A stretch of DNA of 64,000 bases from assembly GCA_002005505.1 (NCBI GenBank), contig KV908648.1, positions 86,710 to 150,709 of the forward strand. The letters run 5' to 3'. The DNA is from Botryococcus braunii. Taxonomy: Eukaryota > Chlorophyta > Trebouxiophyceae. A program made the position numbers and the translations under genes. This document shows, in pieces, positions 17,607-29,497 of the stretch. Below the pieces are notes generated by a model that was not told where the DNA came from, searched no databases, and worked only from the letters and a program-made list of their open reading frames with translations. The stretch's first letter is position 1, and each line of letters opens with the position of its first letter.

Positions 17607-17936
17607 CAGTCTCGATGGGGTGTGGAATGCATCTGGGCTTCGAGCTCCAAGCTGAATAGTGTTTGCTCTGTATTGAAGGACTGCTTGATATACTGCTGTC
17701 ACATTCATTTCAATACAGGAGCTGCATTGCTTGTATGTTACTGTTGTGCGAACAGTAAGGCTATTTGTGTGTGACGAGTTGCACACTGGGTATAGCGATT
17801 GGTTGGGAGTAGCCATTAAACTCCTGGGACTGCTGAAGGGCCAAGGGTGTCCTGATCGGAGAGCAGTCGGCAGATATAGACGGCAGTGCGAGCACTGGTC
17901 TATATAGACATTGAAAGTACTTGGTGGTGTTCACAG
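17607..17936 (+). other. Spliced (intronless) copy of the LTR exons
   Basis: 330 bp. Exon lengths 112, 79, 72 and 67 nt match the upstream exons exactly, joined at precisely the predicted splice points. One base differs in exon 4 (TTGAAAG for TTGAGAG). Only reverse transcription of spliced RNA is known to make such a copy. Its end, GTTCACAG before GGG, works as a splice acceptor, while the same end of the upstream copy is a donor. Confidence 0.93.
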
Positions 17937-18003
17937 GGGATACGTCTCTCTTCATGCAAACGGACCGCTGACGGTTACGGCAGCCTCCACTCAATACACT
18001 ACA

Positions 18004-18020
18004 AAGGTCATGGGCCCACC
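18004..18020 (+). promoter_or_regulatory. cop-4 primer-binding site (half-tRNA type)
   Basis: GGTCATGGGCCCACC, two bases after the LTR, is the same initiator tRNA-Met anticodon-arm complement as in cop-1 with one base change. Confidence 0.72.
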
Positions 18021-18029
18021 GCTCGTTGC

Positions 18030-18164
18030 ATGCAAGACGACGACGTCATCCTGATAGAAGACACTAGAGAGAAAAGAGCCACGCGGGGCCGTACGGTCAG
18101 TGGGGCTGCAGATAGAGTCAGAGTGGTAAAGATACACTCTGAAAGACAAGTGGTTACTGATTAG
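18030..18164 (+). CDS. Small ORF after the cop-4 primer site, unknown
   Basis: 44 codons from ATG 18030 (MQDDDVILIEDTREKRATR) to TAG. It is the first ATG after the primer site and stands where gag would start. No motif is recognised. It may be the remains of a gag N-terminus or simply chance. Confidence 0.3.
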   Translation: MQDDDVILIEDTREKRATRGRTVSGAADRVRVVKIHSERQVVTD

Positions 18165-21100
18165 TAGCCAGCAGTACAGTGAGAGAGCAGCTGCAAAACA
18201 GGCGAGCGGGCTCGGGGTTTGAGACGACTGGATGGAGCTACATCGACAATTGGCTCCATTAGACAACATCGGATACGGCTTGCAACCTGGAGAGTTGTGC
18301 ATGTGGCAATGGGGATGCACCTTCTCATTGATTGTGGCCGAGCCAAATGATGTGTCATTTGAAAGATTGGGTTGTTGTTTGTATGCTTGCTTCAGGGGTG
18401 GTTGTTGTGAAAATGCTGGTTGGCGTGAAAGAGCGCAGTTGCATTTGATATCATTGATGTGTGGTGATGTGGAGTTTCAGCCAGGGTGATTACATAATTC
18501 ACATCACGGTGCATGGTACCAAATGTACTTTGGGAGCGTGATTTGGTGCTGTGTGAAGATCAAGATGTTGGGAGATTGCATGCAAGAGGAGTGAGTGGCT
18601 TCTTGTGAAGTTGTTGAAGCTATTATATCAGAGGCATGTGATGACTGGGTTTTGTTGATATCATGTTCATTGTTGAGTGAACATTGGAGTTCAAAATCCT
18701 TAGTGTATGTAAATCACTTAAAAGCGTGAGTCAGTTTTGGCATTGTGAAGCAATGAAGTGGAGGGAATATGGCTGGTCTGACTGGGCTGGCATGAGTAAA
18801 AGTGAGCATGACACTAATTTTGAGTTGCATTGATTGAGGATGCAGGGGAAGAGGATGGCTTGCGGGCTCATTGAGTACCTCAAAGCAACTCCTGCTGGAG
18901 CTGGCCCCACGATGAGGTGTCATTGGGGGCACATCCTCTCGGGCGGTCTACAGTTTCTTCTGTAGGTTTGTCCTATTGATGTTAGGATTTAAGCCTGAAC
19001 CAAGAAAAAGAAAAGGGGGCTCTTGGCAGGAGCCTACTTGGTGTCGAAGAGACAGTGATAATGAGTATGTGCAAGTTATGTATGTACATGGGCTGAGTTA
19101 CATGATACTAGATTGGGTGTAGAGTTAGTATGAATTGTCTCTGGTGCACATTCATCTGCATGTGTGTGTTGTAGGATAGTGCAGCACATGCATATCTTAA
19201 TCAACAGAGGGACTTGTTGATCAAGATAAGATATATAGGGTTGAGTGAGGATGAGAAATTGCATGGCAGCAACTAGAGCCTAAAAGTGTGTGAGCTGAGT
19301 ATGCTGTCCAAATGTGGGAGTGTTTGGGCCAAAGCTGATGCATAATTGGGTCATGAGAAGTTTAAAAGTTATCGGTGCGATCACGCGTTTAGGTGGTGAA
19401 GACTGGCTTTGCACCAAATTATTAGTGCTTTACCATGATGGCTTAAGGTAATGGCAATTGTCTTCAAACCTTGTGCCCAGATCTATGAAAGGGGAAATCA
19501 GAGTGGTTAGCGCAGAAATATTGGAGTGAGTAGGTTTCAGGTTATCGTTGCGTAAACGTGTGGGTTTCCAAGACTCAGGTTCTTGCCCGGAAGAGGGAGG
19601 GGAGTTTTGGGAGACGCAAAGAAGTGTACCTGGGGCTCAGAAAGTTGAGATGTGAGATCCTTCAAGCTCTACACCATCAGTTTTGAAAGTACAGAGGATT
19701 TCAAGTTGATTATGGGACTGATCATGATCCAGAGAGAGTAGACTTGGGAAGGAAAAATTGAGCAGGGTAGTGGAAATCTGGTATTCCTTTGAGGGTTCTG
19801 GGGAAGATGTAAATGTTAGTACTGCATCAGGTTGTGGTACATAAAGGGTGAAATCTGGATTAGATGATAAAGAATTGTTGGGGTACATGAGTTGTGATAA
19901 AAACACTTGGAACACATTCACAGTGATGGGATGGGTTGCAGTAGAAAGAGGGTGCTCTTCACATCAAAAACAAAAGAGGAAGGGGATGACAAGAAATGCT
20001 TAAATTTTGCTCAACAGTTGGTAGCAGAGTTAGAGCATCCATGGTGCATTTTGGTTCAAAAGGTTTAAACATAGAGGAGGGAAGTTCATGCCAAATTGGA
20101 CTGAGGTATCCTAGTATGGAGTAGGCATTTAATCCTCCTAATGTTGTGGTTGGGAATCCAAGAAAACAAAGGGATGAGATATTTCCTGTCTTGTTTTTGG
20201 TTGGTTTAGATGTTTAGGCATGTAGCTGAGAGTCAGGGGTAGGACTCAAGTAGCTGTACTTGCTTAAAACTCCTTGGAGACAGCATGTTTCGATCAACTC
20301 ATATGTCATGAGGGATGTGCCTGTGTGTATGTTTACACTAGCACCATGATCTGAAGATTTACATATGGCTGGATTGCCAGGTCATGCTTATGATTACGAT
20401 TGCATGTGTTAAGATGGGGCATCTGTTCTTGTTGAGAGCAGTTGCTGCCTTAATGGTGAGTATTTGTTGGAATATTGGTGCAAGGGGGACCATTCTGATG
20501 AGAGGCTGGTCACTTCCTTGTTTCCTGTGACAATTTTCTGACAAGATAAGACATGATGTTGATTGGAGTATTGAGGTGGGGATGGGCCATGATGTGTGAT
20601 GGCTGGAATACTCTTGTGTGTGTGACAGACAACCTTTTGAGGTGAAATCTAGTTGAGAAGATACTGCACATTGTTAAGGATTGTAATTTTTCCTCCAGGG
20701 TAGTCAACTTAATTCTACAATCTTCTGTAGAGTTGTTAAGATTTTGGTTAAAATTGGAAAGGGGTTGTGGCTGGTTAAGTGCTTTCAGACATCGTTGCGC
20801 TGGTGCGCAGCGTGCAAGATTGCCACTAGAAACACTTGGAAAGAGGTCTTTTAGTGTGGCATTACGGTTTAGATAATTTTTTTAAGAAAATACTTAGACA
20901 ATTTGGTGTGAACTGAGTGTTCTCCTGGTCCTGAATGGCTCAGGGAGGCCTTGTAGCTCTTACTGCACAGAAAACGTGCTAGGTCTAGTTCTCACACGTT
21001 AGTGAGAGAGACTGCACGTCGATTTCTGGTTTTACGGTTCGACTCGAGTGAGTTCGAGTGGTAGTCACGCGGTTTTAAGCTTGACACTCCGCGTCGAATC

Positions 21101-21965
21101 GTGAATTTTGTTGATCGGGGTACTGTTCGATACTCCGGACGATTCGTGGTTCGAATCTCCTAAGTTGTTTTTACCACTTGAGTTCGAGTGGTAGTCACGC
21201 GGTTTAGGCTTAAGACTCCGTGTCGAAGTGTGAATCCTGTTGATCGAGGTACTGGTCGATACTCCGGACGATTCGTGGTTCGAATCTCTTAAGTTGTTTT
21301 AACCTCATGATTTATCTCAGCCATGGTTATTGGCTGGGACCTTGCTGAGGATCTTTTGTGTTTTGGCCCTTGAACATTTGGTCACTGTGTGTGTGTGCCG
21401 TGCATCTCCCCAGGGTTTGAGGGGAGGTATTTGGAAACACTTAAGTATGTACTGACAGCCTTGTTTGTTGTCGGCGCTGAGCTCTCTACTGGTTGGTTGA
21501 GTACAATGGTAGAACTCATTAATTGGATTGCATTGCAGTTTGTTGCATGATATGCATCTTGTTTGCAGGTACTGGAGTGTACCTGGAAACTATATAGTGG
21601 TTTTAACAATAGAAGTGTTGGTTGGGGACTGCTAATTTGTAGTCCCGCGCTTCTGGTTATTCAAGCTTTGTGAATTGAGGTGGTTGGCACCTTATGGTAG
21701 AGGGTTGGTTCTGCTAACAACGGTGGTTCTAGACTAGTAAGTAATGTTAAGAGTGCTCGTACCTTTCTTGAAGGGGGAAGGGACAGCATGTAGTACATGT
21801 TTGTGTTGTGGTCATCAAAGAAAAAGTTGTACTTTGGATTCTTGCTGTGTTCCAATGCCAGGATGAGTACCGGTCGGGGGAAGCAAAGGAACGGGGAAGC
21901 AAGAAGTTGGTACGAAGTATTCTCAGATCTTTGGGGAAGAGAATGCGGGTTCTGGATCTTCACGG
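18165..21965 (+). other. cop-4 non-coding interior
   Basis: About 3.8 kb without a credible gene on either strand; all frames are short and lack motifs. The sequence is rich in TG and GA. It contains a tandem tRNA-like repeat at 21045-21302. Large non-coding interiors of this kind are typical of LARD-type elements. Confidence 0.65.
21045..21302 (+). repeat. Tandem tRNA-like repeat, period 130 bp
   Basis: Two copies start AGTTCGAGTGGTAGTCACGC at 21051 and 21181. Each has an A-box-like GTTCGAGTGGTAGTC and, about 95 bp on, a B-box GTGGTTCGAATCT. Length and layout recall a class II tRNA (Leu/Ser) with a long variable arm or intron. Stem pairing is poor, so a working tRNA is unlikely. Confidence 0.5.
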
Positions 21966-22632
21966 CCGGACCGACACCGGTACTTGGAGCTCATCGGATC
22001 GCTGCAATATTTGGCCAATATCACACGGCCAGACATCTCACATGCAGTTAGCCTGCTGGCACGTTATCGTGCAGCCCCAACCACTGCACACATGCGTGCA
22101 GGGTTGAGGATTGTGAGGTATCTGTTAGGTACCAAGGATACGGGATTGGTGTACGAAGGAAAGGGGAAGCAAAGTCTGACTGGCTTTGTTGACTCTGATT
22201 TTGCGGGGGATGTTGATACAAGAAAATCAACACCGGTTTCGTGTTCATGCTAAATAGGGGAGCAGTGTCGTGGGGAAGTAAGAAGCAACAATCAGTTGCG
22301 ACTTCAACTGTTGAGGCCGAGTTTATTGCGGCAAGTCACGCAATAAAGGAAGGTGTGTGGCTTGGGAGCTTGTTGGAGGAGCTTGGTCAGGCAGTGTCGG
22401 GTGTAGAATTGAGGATGGACAACATGGGTTGTATTGCAAATCTGCAGAACCACGTGTTGTCCAAATACATCAAGCACATTAGCGTGTGCTATCATCAAGC
22501 GAGGGAGAAGCTGCATGGGGGCAAATCACGCCAGTGTACGTCAGCACAGAAGACAATGTGGCTGATATTTTCACAAAGCCGTTGGCCGGTCCTGTCTTCC
22601 CCAAGCACCGTGACAGCTTGAGAATGGGTTAA
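21966..22632 (+). pseudogene. copia RT end and RNase H of cop-4, two frameshifts
   Basis: The fragment begins at RYLELIGSLQYLANITRPDIS and covers GFVDSDFAGDVDTRKST, then GAVSWGSKKQQSVATSTVEAEF, MDNMGCIANLQ, and finally TEDNVADIFTKPLAGPVF to TAA at 22630-22632. One indel falls after RKST (near 22230) and a second at a run of five G in ATGGGGGCAAA (near 22517). It is clearly a separate family from cop-1 (for example SDFAGD, AHMRAGLRIVRYL). All of gag, protease, integrase and most RT are missing, so the fragment is only a trace of the autonomous parent. Confidence 0.85.
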
Positions 22633-22775
22633 CCCTAGAGAGTTGAAGTTCTAGGGCTTTAGGGCTTTAGGGCTTCACAGTGCCTAAGTTAACTCGGAAG
22701 AGTAGTGCGTTGACTGGAACAATTGAACTCATCATTATTGAACGTTGTTATAAATGTTTTCTAAAAGGGGAAGAT

Positions 22776-24277
22776 TGTTGTGTAAACTGATAGGTACGTA
22801 TAGATACGTGATGGCAAACGTACAAGGGTACTATCAGTTTAACATGTGGTTTTAGGAAACATTGTATAACTAGAACCTCTCCACGTGTGGAGTACAAGTA
22901 AGAGGATGCGCCTGATTGCGTGTCTAGGGTTAATGTATTGTGATCAGTTTGGTTGATCATATAGAGACCTCCATGCAGTACAGGTCTTGTACTGGTGACG
23001 ATGTGTCACAAGTAATAGACTCCAGTGAGCGTGTACACGTGTATAAGTTCAGGATTTGTGGTACAGTTGTAAGGCTACACGATGGCATAGGGCCGTGTCA
23101 GGGTTCTTTATGTGGCCATGCAGTACGGTACAGCCTCTCGAAAGGAACTGTCCCGTTACCGCCGGTTACGATCAGGAGGTATAGAAACGCCAGATCGCGA
23201 GCAAGCTTGGCAGTCTCGATGGGGTGTGGAATGCATCTGGGCTTCGAGCTCCAAGCTGAATAGTGTTTGCTCTGTATTGAAGGACTGCTTGATATACTGC
23301 TGTCACATTCATTTCAATACAGGTAAGCTTGCGATCGCTGGCAAGGGTAACGGTCGCAGTCGTGTGGCTGCGATCGTAGGCGTTAAGCACATGCATACTG
23401 ATGTTTCTGCTGATTATGAAACATTACATGTGTCTTGTGTTGCAGGAGCTGCATTGCTTGTATGTTACTGTTGTGCGAACAGTAAGGCTATTTGTGTGTG
23501 ACGAGTTGCACACTGGGTATAGCGGTGAGTACAGATACGTATAACAAGCTTGCTCCTGCAGGTTAAATAACTGTTTTGTTTTGATCTCTGATGATCCACA
23601 TATTGTGCAGATTGGTTGGGAGTAGCCATTAAACTCCCTGGGACTGCTGAAGGGCCAAGGGTGTCCTGATCGGAGAGCAGTCGGTACGTACACATATGTG
23701 GATAGGTTGCGTGTGTGTTTTATATGGTTTAGATATACTTTATGGACACTGATGAACCCACAAGTAAATCGTAACGCTCGGGTGCAGGCAGATATAGACG
23801 GCAGTGCGAGCACTGGTCTATATAGACATTGAGAGTACTTGGTGGTGTTCACAGGTAAATATACGTAAACCATTTGTAACCAGTCTCGATGGGGTGTGGA
23901 ATGCATCTGGGCTTCGAGCTCCAAGCTGAATAGTGTTTGCTCTGTATTGAAGGACTGCTTGATATACTGCTGTCACATTCATTTCAATACAGGAGCTGCA
24001 TTGCTTGTATGTTACTGTTGTGCGAACAGTAAGGCTATTTGTGTGTGACGAGTTGCACACTGGGTATCGCGATTGGTTGGGAGTAGCCATTAAACTCCTG
24101 GGACTGCTGAAGGGCCAAGGGTGTCCTGATCGGAGAGCAGTCGGCAGATATAGACGGCAGTGCGAGCACCGGTCTATATAGACATTGAGAGTACTTGGTG
24201 GTGTTCACAGGGGATACGTCTCTCTTCATGCAAACGGACCGCTGACGGTTACGGCAGCCTCCACTCAATACACTACA
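22776..24277 (+). repeat. cop-4 3' LTR
   Basis: 1502 bp, matching the 5' LTR with a few base changes and one extra C in exon 3. It has the same cassette (23211-23854) and spliced copy (23881-24210). Confidence 0.93.
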
Positions 24278-24444
24278 CACACTAACGCGTAACCTAGATC
24301 AGATTGTAGCTTATGTTCGAAATCGTCCACACCCTAACGTGTTTTAAGGTACCTTATGTTCTCAATGGACCCATATCCTAATAGTGCACACCTGAAGATC
24401 ACTTAAAACACAAGGCATTCAATAATAATGTTCAGAACTCAACA
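24278..24444 (-). repeat. cop-1 copy C 3' LTR, proximal (U3) part
   Basis: On the minus strand it starts TGTTGAGTTCTGAAC after the purine tract GGCAAGGGGAAG and runs to the cop-4 insertion. With 15965-16502 it makes a complete LTR of about 700 bp. Confidence 0.87.
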
Positions 24445-24464
24445 CTTCCCCTTGCCTGCATGCT

Positions 24465-26735
24465 TTATGTGTATCTTCCTCAAACCTAGTGAATCACGAT
24501 GACCAACAAACACGGGCTTAGCAAGTGGCTTGGTCATAATGTCAGCCACATTTCGAGCAGATTCTACATAGAGGATATCTACCTGCCCAAGTGCCATCCC
24601 TAGCATAGTGGAAGCTTACTGCAACATGCTTTGTGAATTTGGAATAAAGGGGGTTCCGTAAATTGGAAATGCATCCTTGGTTGTCACAGAAAATTTGACC
24701 CTCCGAGGTGCAGCCCCGATCTCTTCCAAGAAGCCCCTAAGCCAGTTGGCTTCCTTCACAATATGGCCGGCTGCCATAAACTCGGCTTGCACAGTTGAGG
24801 TAGCAACTGAGCTCTGCTTCTTGCTTCCCCAAACCACGGCACTACCATAGACTGATAGAACATAGCCAGTGGTGGAATACCTGTGGTCCAGGTCCCCAGC
24901 ATAGTCGGCATCAACATAGCCTTCTAGCTCTGGCCCCTTTCCACCCCAGGTAAGAGCTAATTCTCTGGTATCTCTCAAGTACTTCAGCACTCGAATGGCC
25001 TCATTCCAGTGTGAGGTAGTGGGTGTCATTCTATACCTTGACAACACTCCAACAGCCTGAGAAATGTCAGGCCGGTTCGTATTGGCAATATATAGCAACG
25101 ATCCAATCAACTCACAGTATGGATGACCATGTGGCTGTGGGGTACCTGCCCCATGTGACATACCATCTGAGGACTCGGGTCTGCTGCTAGCCACGAAGTC
25201 CTTGGACATGGGGGTATCAACCACACGCCCATCATCAGCAACGCCAAACTTTTCCACAAGAGCATCAATCTTGGGAGTGCAACTCATGGAAATAGTGCCC
25301 TGAACTCTATTGCGTAGGACCTGACACCCCAGGAAATCATTCACCTCTCCCAAATCATGGATGGTGAAGTCCTTCTTCAACAACCCTTTCCCCCACTCAA
25401 TCTCTGCAACCACTCTGGCAACTATGAGAAGATCATCAACATAAACAAGAATAAAGGACAGGTTACCATCAGGGGCCCTCCTGATGTATACGCCCGCATC
25501 GCTCTTGCACACACTATACCCCATCACGCTCAACTTGTCGCTCAAGGTCTTGTGCCAAGCCCGTGGGGCTTGTTTTAGACCGTATAGTGCCTTCCTGAGC
25601 TTGCACACAACCCTCGTGTTGCCATTCTCAAATCCTGGTGGTTGCGTCACATAGACCTCTTCCTCCAACTCTCCATTGAGAAAAGCCGTCTTGATATCCA
25701 CTTGGTGGATCTCAAGATTCTGTGTGGCAGCCACTGCCAGCACAGCCCTCCTTGCCCCATAGCTGCTGGTGGGTGCAAATACCTCCCCAACATCTATCCC
25801 AGGGATCTGTCTACACCCTTGGGCAACCAACCTCGCTTTAAAGCGAGTAACATTTCCATGTGCATCATTTTTATTGGAGAATATCCAATGGACAGGAATA
25901 ACTTTTTGTCCATGTGGTCTGTCCACATACTCTAGAACCTCATGGGTATCAAGGGAATCCATCTCTTCCCTCATTGCTTGTTGCCAAAAATCCCACTGAG
26001 GGGACCATTGGGCTTCCCTCAGGTTAGATGGCACGTGAACCTTTCCCAGCTTGACAGAAGGTACATTTTGTACCTTATGCTGAGACTCTGCAGTACTGTC
26101 AGCACTCCTGGGACTGTTGTCTTTTATATCTCTCTGATCCTGGTTCCCAGAATAAGGTACATTTTGTACCTTATGTTGAGATCCTGCAGTACAGCCAGAA
26201 CTGCCAGAGCCCTCCCCAACTCTCTCTCTTGAACTGCCAGACTCATGCGCTCCACCATTACAATCTCTCACCTTTCTCTATGCAGGTGGAAGCAGCAGCT
26301 CTCTCTCACTCCTGGACTCACACTCAGGTACACTCTCTGACTTTCCTGAGCTGCGCCTATTGTGTCAGGCTGCACCCCATAAGCATGATTGGCTCCCAGC
26401 TCAACTTGGCTACGTGCTTCCCCTGCTGTTGGCACGTCTAGCCCACTACTCTCCTCGCTAACATCTTCTCCAAGCATAGCCTCCCCTGTCTCAACCTGCC
26501 TCTGCAAATCAGGGAGACCTACCACGGGTGGCTCACTCACAAGTACCTGGCCTGAGCCAGGGTCATGCATGGGGACCCCTACTGAGTCCCTCCGAGCCTG
26601 GCGCTGTTCATAACGCTGATCCCTTGTGAGGGTGGTTCCTGGGGGAAGTCTATGTTGAGACTTCCCCTGGAACCTGACCCCCTCCTGCATCTTCTGCAGT
26701 TTGTCCAGTTGCGATTGCGCTTCAGCACCCCCCAA
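24465..26735 (-). pseudogene. copia linker, RT and RNase H of copy C
   Basis: A long minus-strand frame (26271-24616) covers the linker with the HKVQNVP repeats and RT: SPQWDFWQQAMREEMDSL, FKARLVAQGCRQIPG, TAFLNGELEEEVYVTQ, LYGLKQAPRAWH, YVDDLLIVARVV. It runs on into RNase H (VDADYAGDLDHRYSTTGYV). A frameshift after APRRVK breaks RNase H before CDNQGC, and the rest to the TAA at 24465 lies in another frame. Upstream, the linker start (26735-26268) is in a different frame. RT itself is open throughout, so an RT product is conceivable but not a full polyprotein. Confidence 0.87.
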
Positions 26736-26759
26736 GCTAAATTTTGAAGATGTCCCAGC

Positions 26760-27438
26760 AGTGACCAGGAAGGGTCTGCTGCAGCGTGCACCAACAGGGT
26801 CCTTGTGCGCTCCTTCAGAGTCCGATTCATGCGCTAAGCAAGTCCATTTTGCTGAGGCGTGGATGGAACTGAGGTCCCCATTTTAGTGCCCTGTTGAGCA
26901 CAAAATTCTTTGAACTGCTGATTCAGAAATTCTGTCCCTCTATCAGATCTCACACACTTCACCACTTTCTCATGAAATGTCTGCCAGTACTTCAAGAGCT
27001 CAATGAGGGCCTTAAGAATGGCTTCTTTCGACTTCACTGCCAATGAGGCTATCAGATGGGATTCTCATCAACCACAGTAACCCAAAAACGCTCTCCCGTG
27101 ATGGCAGCTGGTGAAATGGGCCCCACAGTGTCCATATGCACTCTATCAAACAGACTCTCTGCAGGCCTAGAGGAAGCTGGAAAGGGGGGGCGAGAATGTT
27201 TCTCTTGTATACATGACTCACACTGGGGAGGACACTCTGAGCATGGAGCAAGGGACACATTGATCCCAGTTACCAGATCTTCGTTGTCCAACCTTGTCAT
27301 ACTCTTAACCCCAGGATGACCCAACCTTGCATGCCACAGTAGTCTATCTATACACACGTGCCCTTTCCTGGCATGATACGAGGCAACATGAGGACTGGAC
27401 TGTGGCTGCGCAGCATGCTGGCTCTTGACTGGACACAC
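26760..27438 (-). pseudogene. copia integrase of copy C, interrupted and deleted
   Basis: The minus strand has the zinc-binding region (LWHARLGHPGVKSM, CSECPPQCESC), the first catalytic Asp (RVHMDTVGPISP), the second in RSDRGTEFLN, and the third region STPQQNGLA. The codon after GLA is TAG instead of GAG, the catalytic Glu position. A second break lies near 27050. About 0.6 kb is then missing: DPS joins directly to WSLLGHLQNLA of the linker. No integrase can be made. Confidence 0.85.
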
Positions 27439-27439
27439 C

Positions 27440-29106
27440 CATTCTAAAAAAAACAGCCCTCGCTCTCTGGCTATCTAACCAGACTAGCCTGCTGGGCCTT
27501 TCATGGTCGTGTACCCACCTGCACTATCAGTGAGGAATGATGCTCCATCATGAATGGCTCCTGTGACAGAAATCAGATTAGTGTGTGCAGTGGGCACACA
27601 CTACACATTATGCAGCCAAAACACCTCTTGTCTGGCATTGACCAGACACAGAGACCCAGTTGCAACTATCCCTCCTTTGACGTCAGAAGTGGCCAAATGA
27701 AGAGGCAGGGGTTAGGCATGCATGACTGGGTTGTGTAGTAACGACAGATTTTTTACAAGGTGCACCGATGCACCACTATCTACCAGCCACGAGGTACTGC
27801 AAGCCCCATGAGACGTAGGGGTAAGCACATTCAACGAAACGAACATAGGCTCACCAGCACCTGGAGGAGGTGGTGGTGGGAGATGCCAGCCTGGGAAGAA
27901 GGGGAAGATAGTGGACACAGATCCAGGAGCATGTGAGGTTGACACGGGAGGGCCTCCTCTGGATTGGCCAGCATCCCACCAGCTGGCTTGTTGCTGAGGA
28001 GCTCCAGTGCCCCACCACGCAGCTGGGCCCGCACTTGCAGCTTGCATTGTGCCTTGTAGAGCTTGCAGCCTCTTCAGATCCAGGCACTTCCTCCAGAAAT
28101 GTCCCGTCCTGTTGCAGAAGCGACACGCCAGTTCCTCCTTTGGCCTCCTGCCGCGTCCAGACCCTCGCCCCCTGCCTCCAGCGTTGTGAGCAGAAGGGCC
28201 ATAGGGGGCCTGACCATCAGCAGGTGCTCCAGCTCCCACTCCTGGTGCTGCTCCAGCGCCCGGTGCAGCTCCAGCGCCTTGGGGAGGCCCAGGGATTCCA
28301 CCCTGAGCTGGCACGGCTGCTGCTGCTGCTGCCATAACTGCTGCAGCTGATGCTGTGACTTGCACTGACTCTGCCAACGGGATATCCTGGTACTCCAAGT
28401 TCTCAATGGCAGTGAGGATCGTCTCCAGCATGTTGTAGGGGTCTGACTTGGCGGAGGTAATTGCCCAAGCGTCGTTCTGCAAGACTGCAGGTAGCCCCTT
28501 ATACATATACCTGCAGATCTGGCGGTCGCCCAGCTGATGGTTATTGGCCTCCAGGGAGGCGGCAATACTGATGACTCGGTAGCACCATTCTTGCACTGTC
28601 TCTCCCTTCACCATGCCTTGTTTGAGCCCCTTGATCCACTTCTCGTTGATTTCCCTGTCCTTCCCTCCAGTGCAGCGGTCTGCCATCCACTGAATGAAGT
28701 CAAAAGCGCTCCCCCGCTGTTTGACTTCGTCCTGCCACATGGACGGGACAGACTGCAAAATGAAATGTTTTACTGCTGCGTTCTCTGCGGTCTTAGGCAT
28801 GGCTGTCTCCAACGCTCCCATACCTCCTTTTTGCATTGCGCAGGACTCCAGCTCTTCACGCCAGGCCCTGAAATTAGTGCGGTCAGCCTTCAGCTGCGTA
28901 GACATCTTGGGATTGGAGGAGTTCATCGTGTATGCATACGAGCTGGCTGCAGTGCCTCCAGTGGTCGGTCCTGACTGTCCAGCTCCTGAGGAGGCCGTGC
29001 TGCCTCCTGCTGGTGTTGCCATAGTCTCTGTACTGCTGGGATTACTTTCAGAAACCTTGCTTTGAGAACGAGTTTGAGGTCTGTCATACACTTCACTTCC
29101 TCTCAC
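27440..29106 (-). pseudogene. copia gag and protease of copy C
   Basis: The minus-strand frame starts MRGSEVYDRPQTRSQSK at 29106. It has the capsid-like region, an Ala/Gly-rich linker, a complete zinc knuckle (CRFCNRTGHFWRKC) and the start of protease with the active-site motif WLVDSGASVHLV. A TAA at about 27712 replaces the Gln after VMHA, so protease is cut short after about 25 residues. Sequence homologous to copy BD continues in the same frame to about 27480. Gag could still be made as a complete protein with an intact RNA-binding knuckle, unlike copy A. Confidence 0.87.
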
Positions 29107-29497
29107 AGCGTTCAGCCTGACACAGCTGATTTAAGCATACCCTTCCGGCGTACACCACAGCACTTTCAAGTATTCCACTCTTTCGAGGTCTAGCATGTAG
29201 CCTTAATATGCAAGATATGCAAAATATTCTTCAGCAATTCAATTGCCTGATCACCCGGACCTACTGACGGTCTCACGATAACGACGACAGGCCATAAACT
29301 CAGGTCACTTCACGATAAAAACTTCCCAAGAGATTGAAGACTCTGTAGGTAGGCCTTCTGAGTGAATATCCAGTTGTTCCTTTTTACTTATTCTTGCCGT
29401 CAGGCGAGTCCGTGGAAACCCCGGTACAGATGCATCCGATGATGCCATGCACTCCTGTCTGCCCTTGGCCCAGCTGGAAGGGCGTGGGCCCATAACC

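Larger units (their letters stand above)
16503..18003 (+). repeat. cop-4 5' LTR
   Basis: 1501 bp, TGTTGTGTAAACTG to CAATACACTACA. It holds an intron-bearing cassette (16938-17580) and its exact spliced copy (17607-17936), then 67 bp of terminal sequence before the primer site. Confidence 0.93.
16503..24277 (+). mobile_element. cop-4: copia-type element with 1.5-kb LTRs and a largely non-coding interior
   Basis: The 5' LTR is 16503-18003 and the 3' LTR 22776-24277. Target duplication CACAC lies at 16498-16502 and 24278-24282, within the copy C LTR. The primer site GGTCATGGGCCCACC starts at 18006, and the polypurine tract AAAAGGGGAAGAT ends at 22775. The interior of about 4.8 kb carries only a decayed RT-RNase H end, so the element is non-autonomous. 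LTRs differ at only a handful of positions, which makes the insertion fairly recent. Confidence 0.93.

Noticed and set aside
17192..17650. A 152-codon minus-strand frame inside the cop-4 LTR
   Set aside because: It runs antisense through exons and introns of the LTR cassette and has no protein-like features.
18232..18489. An 85-codon frame ending LMCGDVEFQPG, recalling 2A-like or LINE N-terminal DVExNPGP motifs
   Set aside because: The Asn is Gln, the final Pro is a stop codon, and no endonuclease sequence follows. Probably chance.
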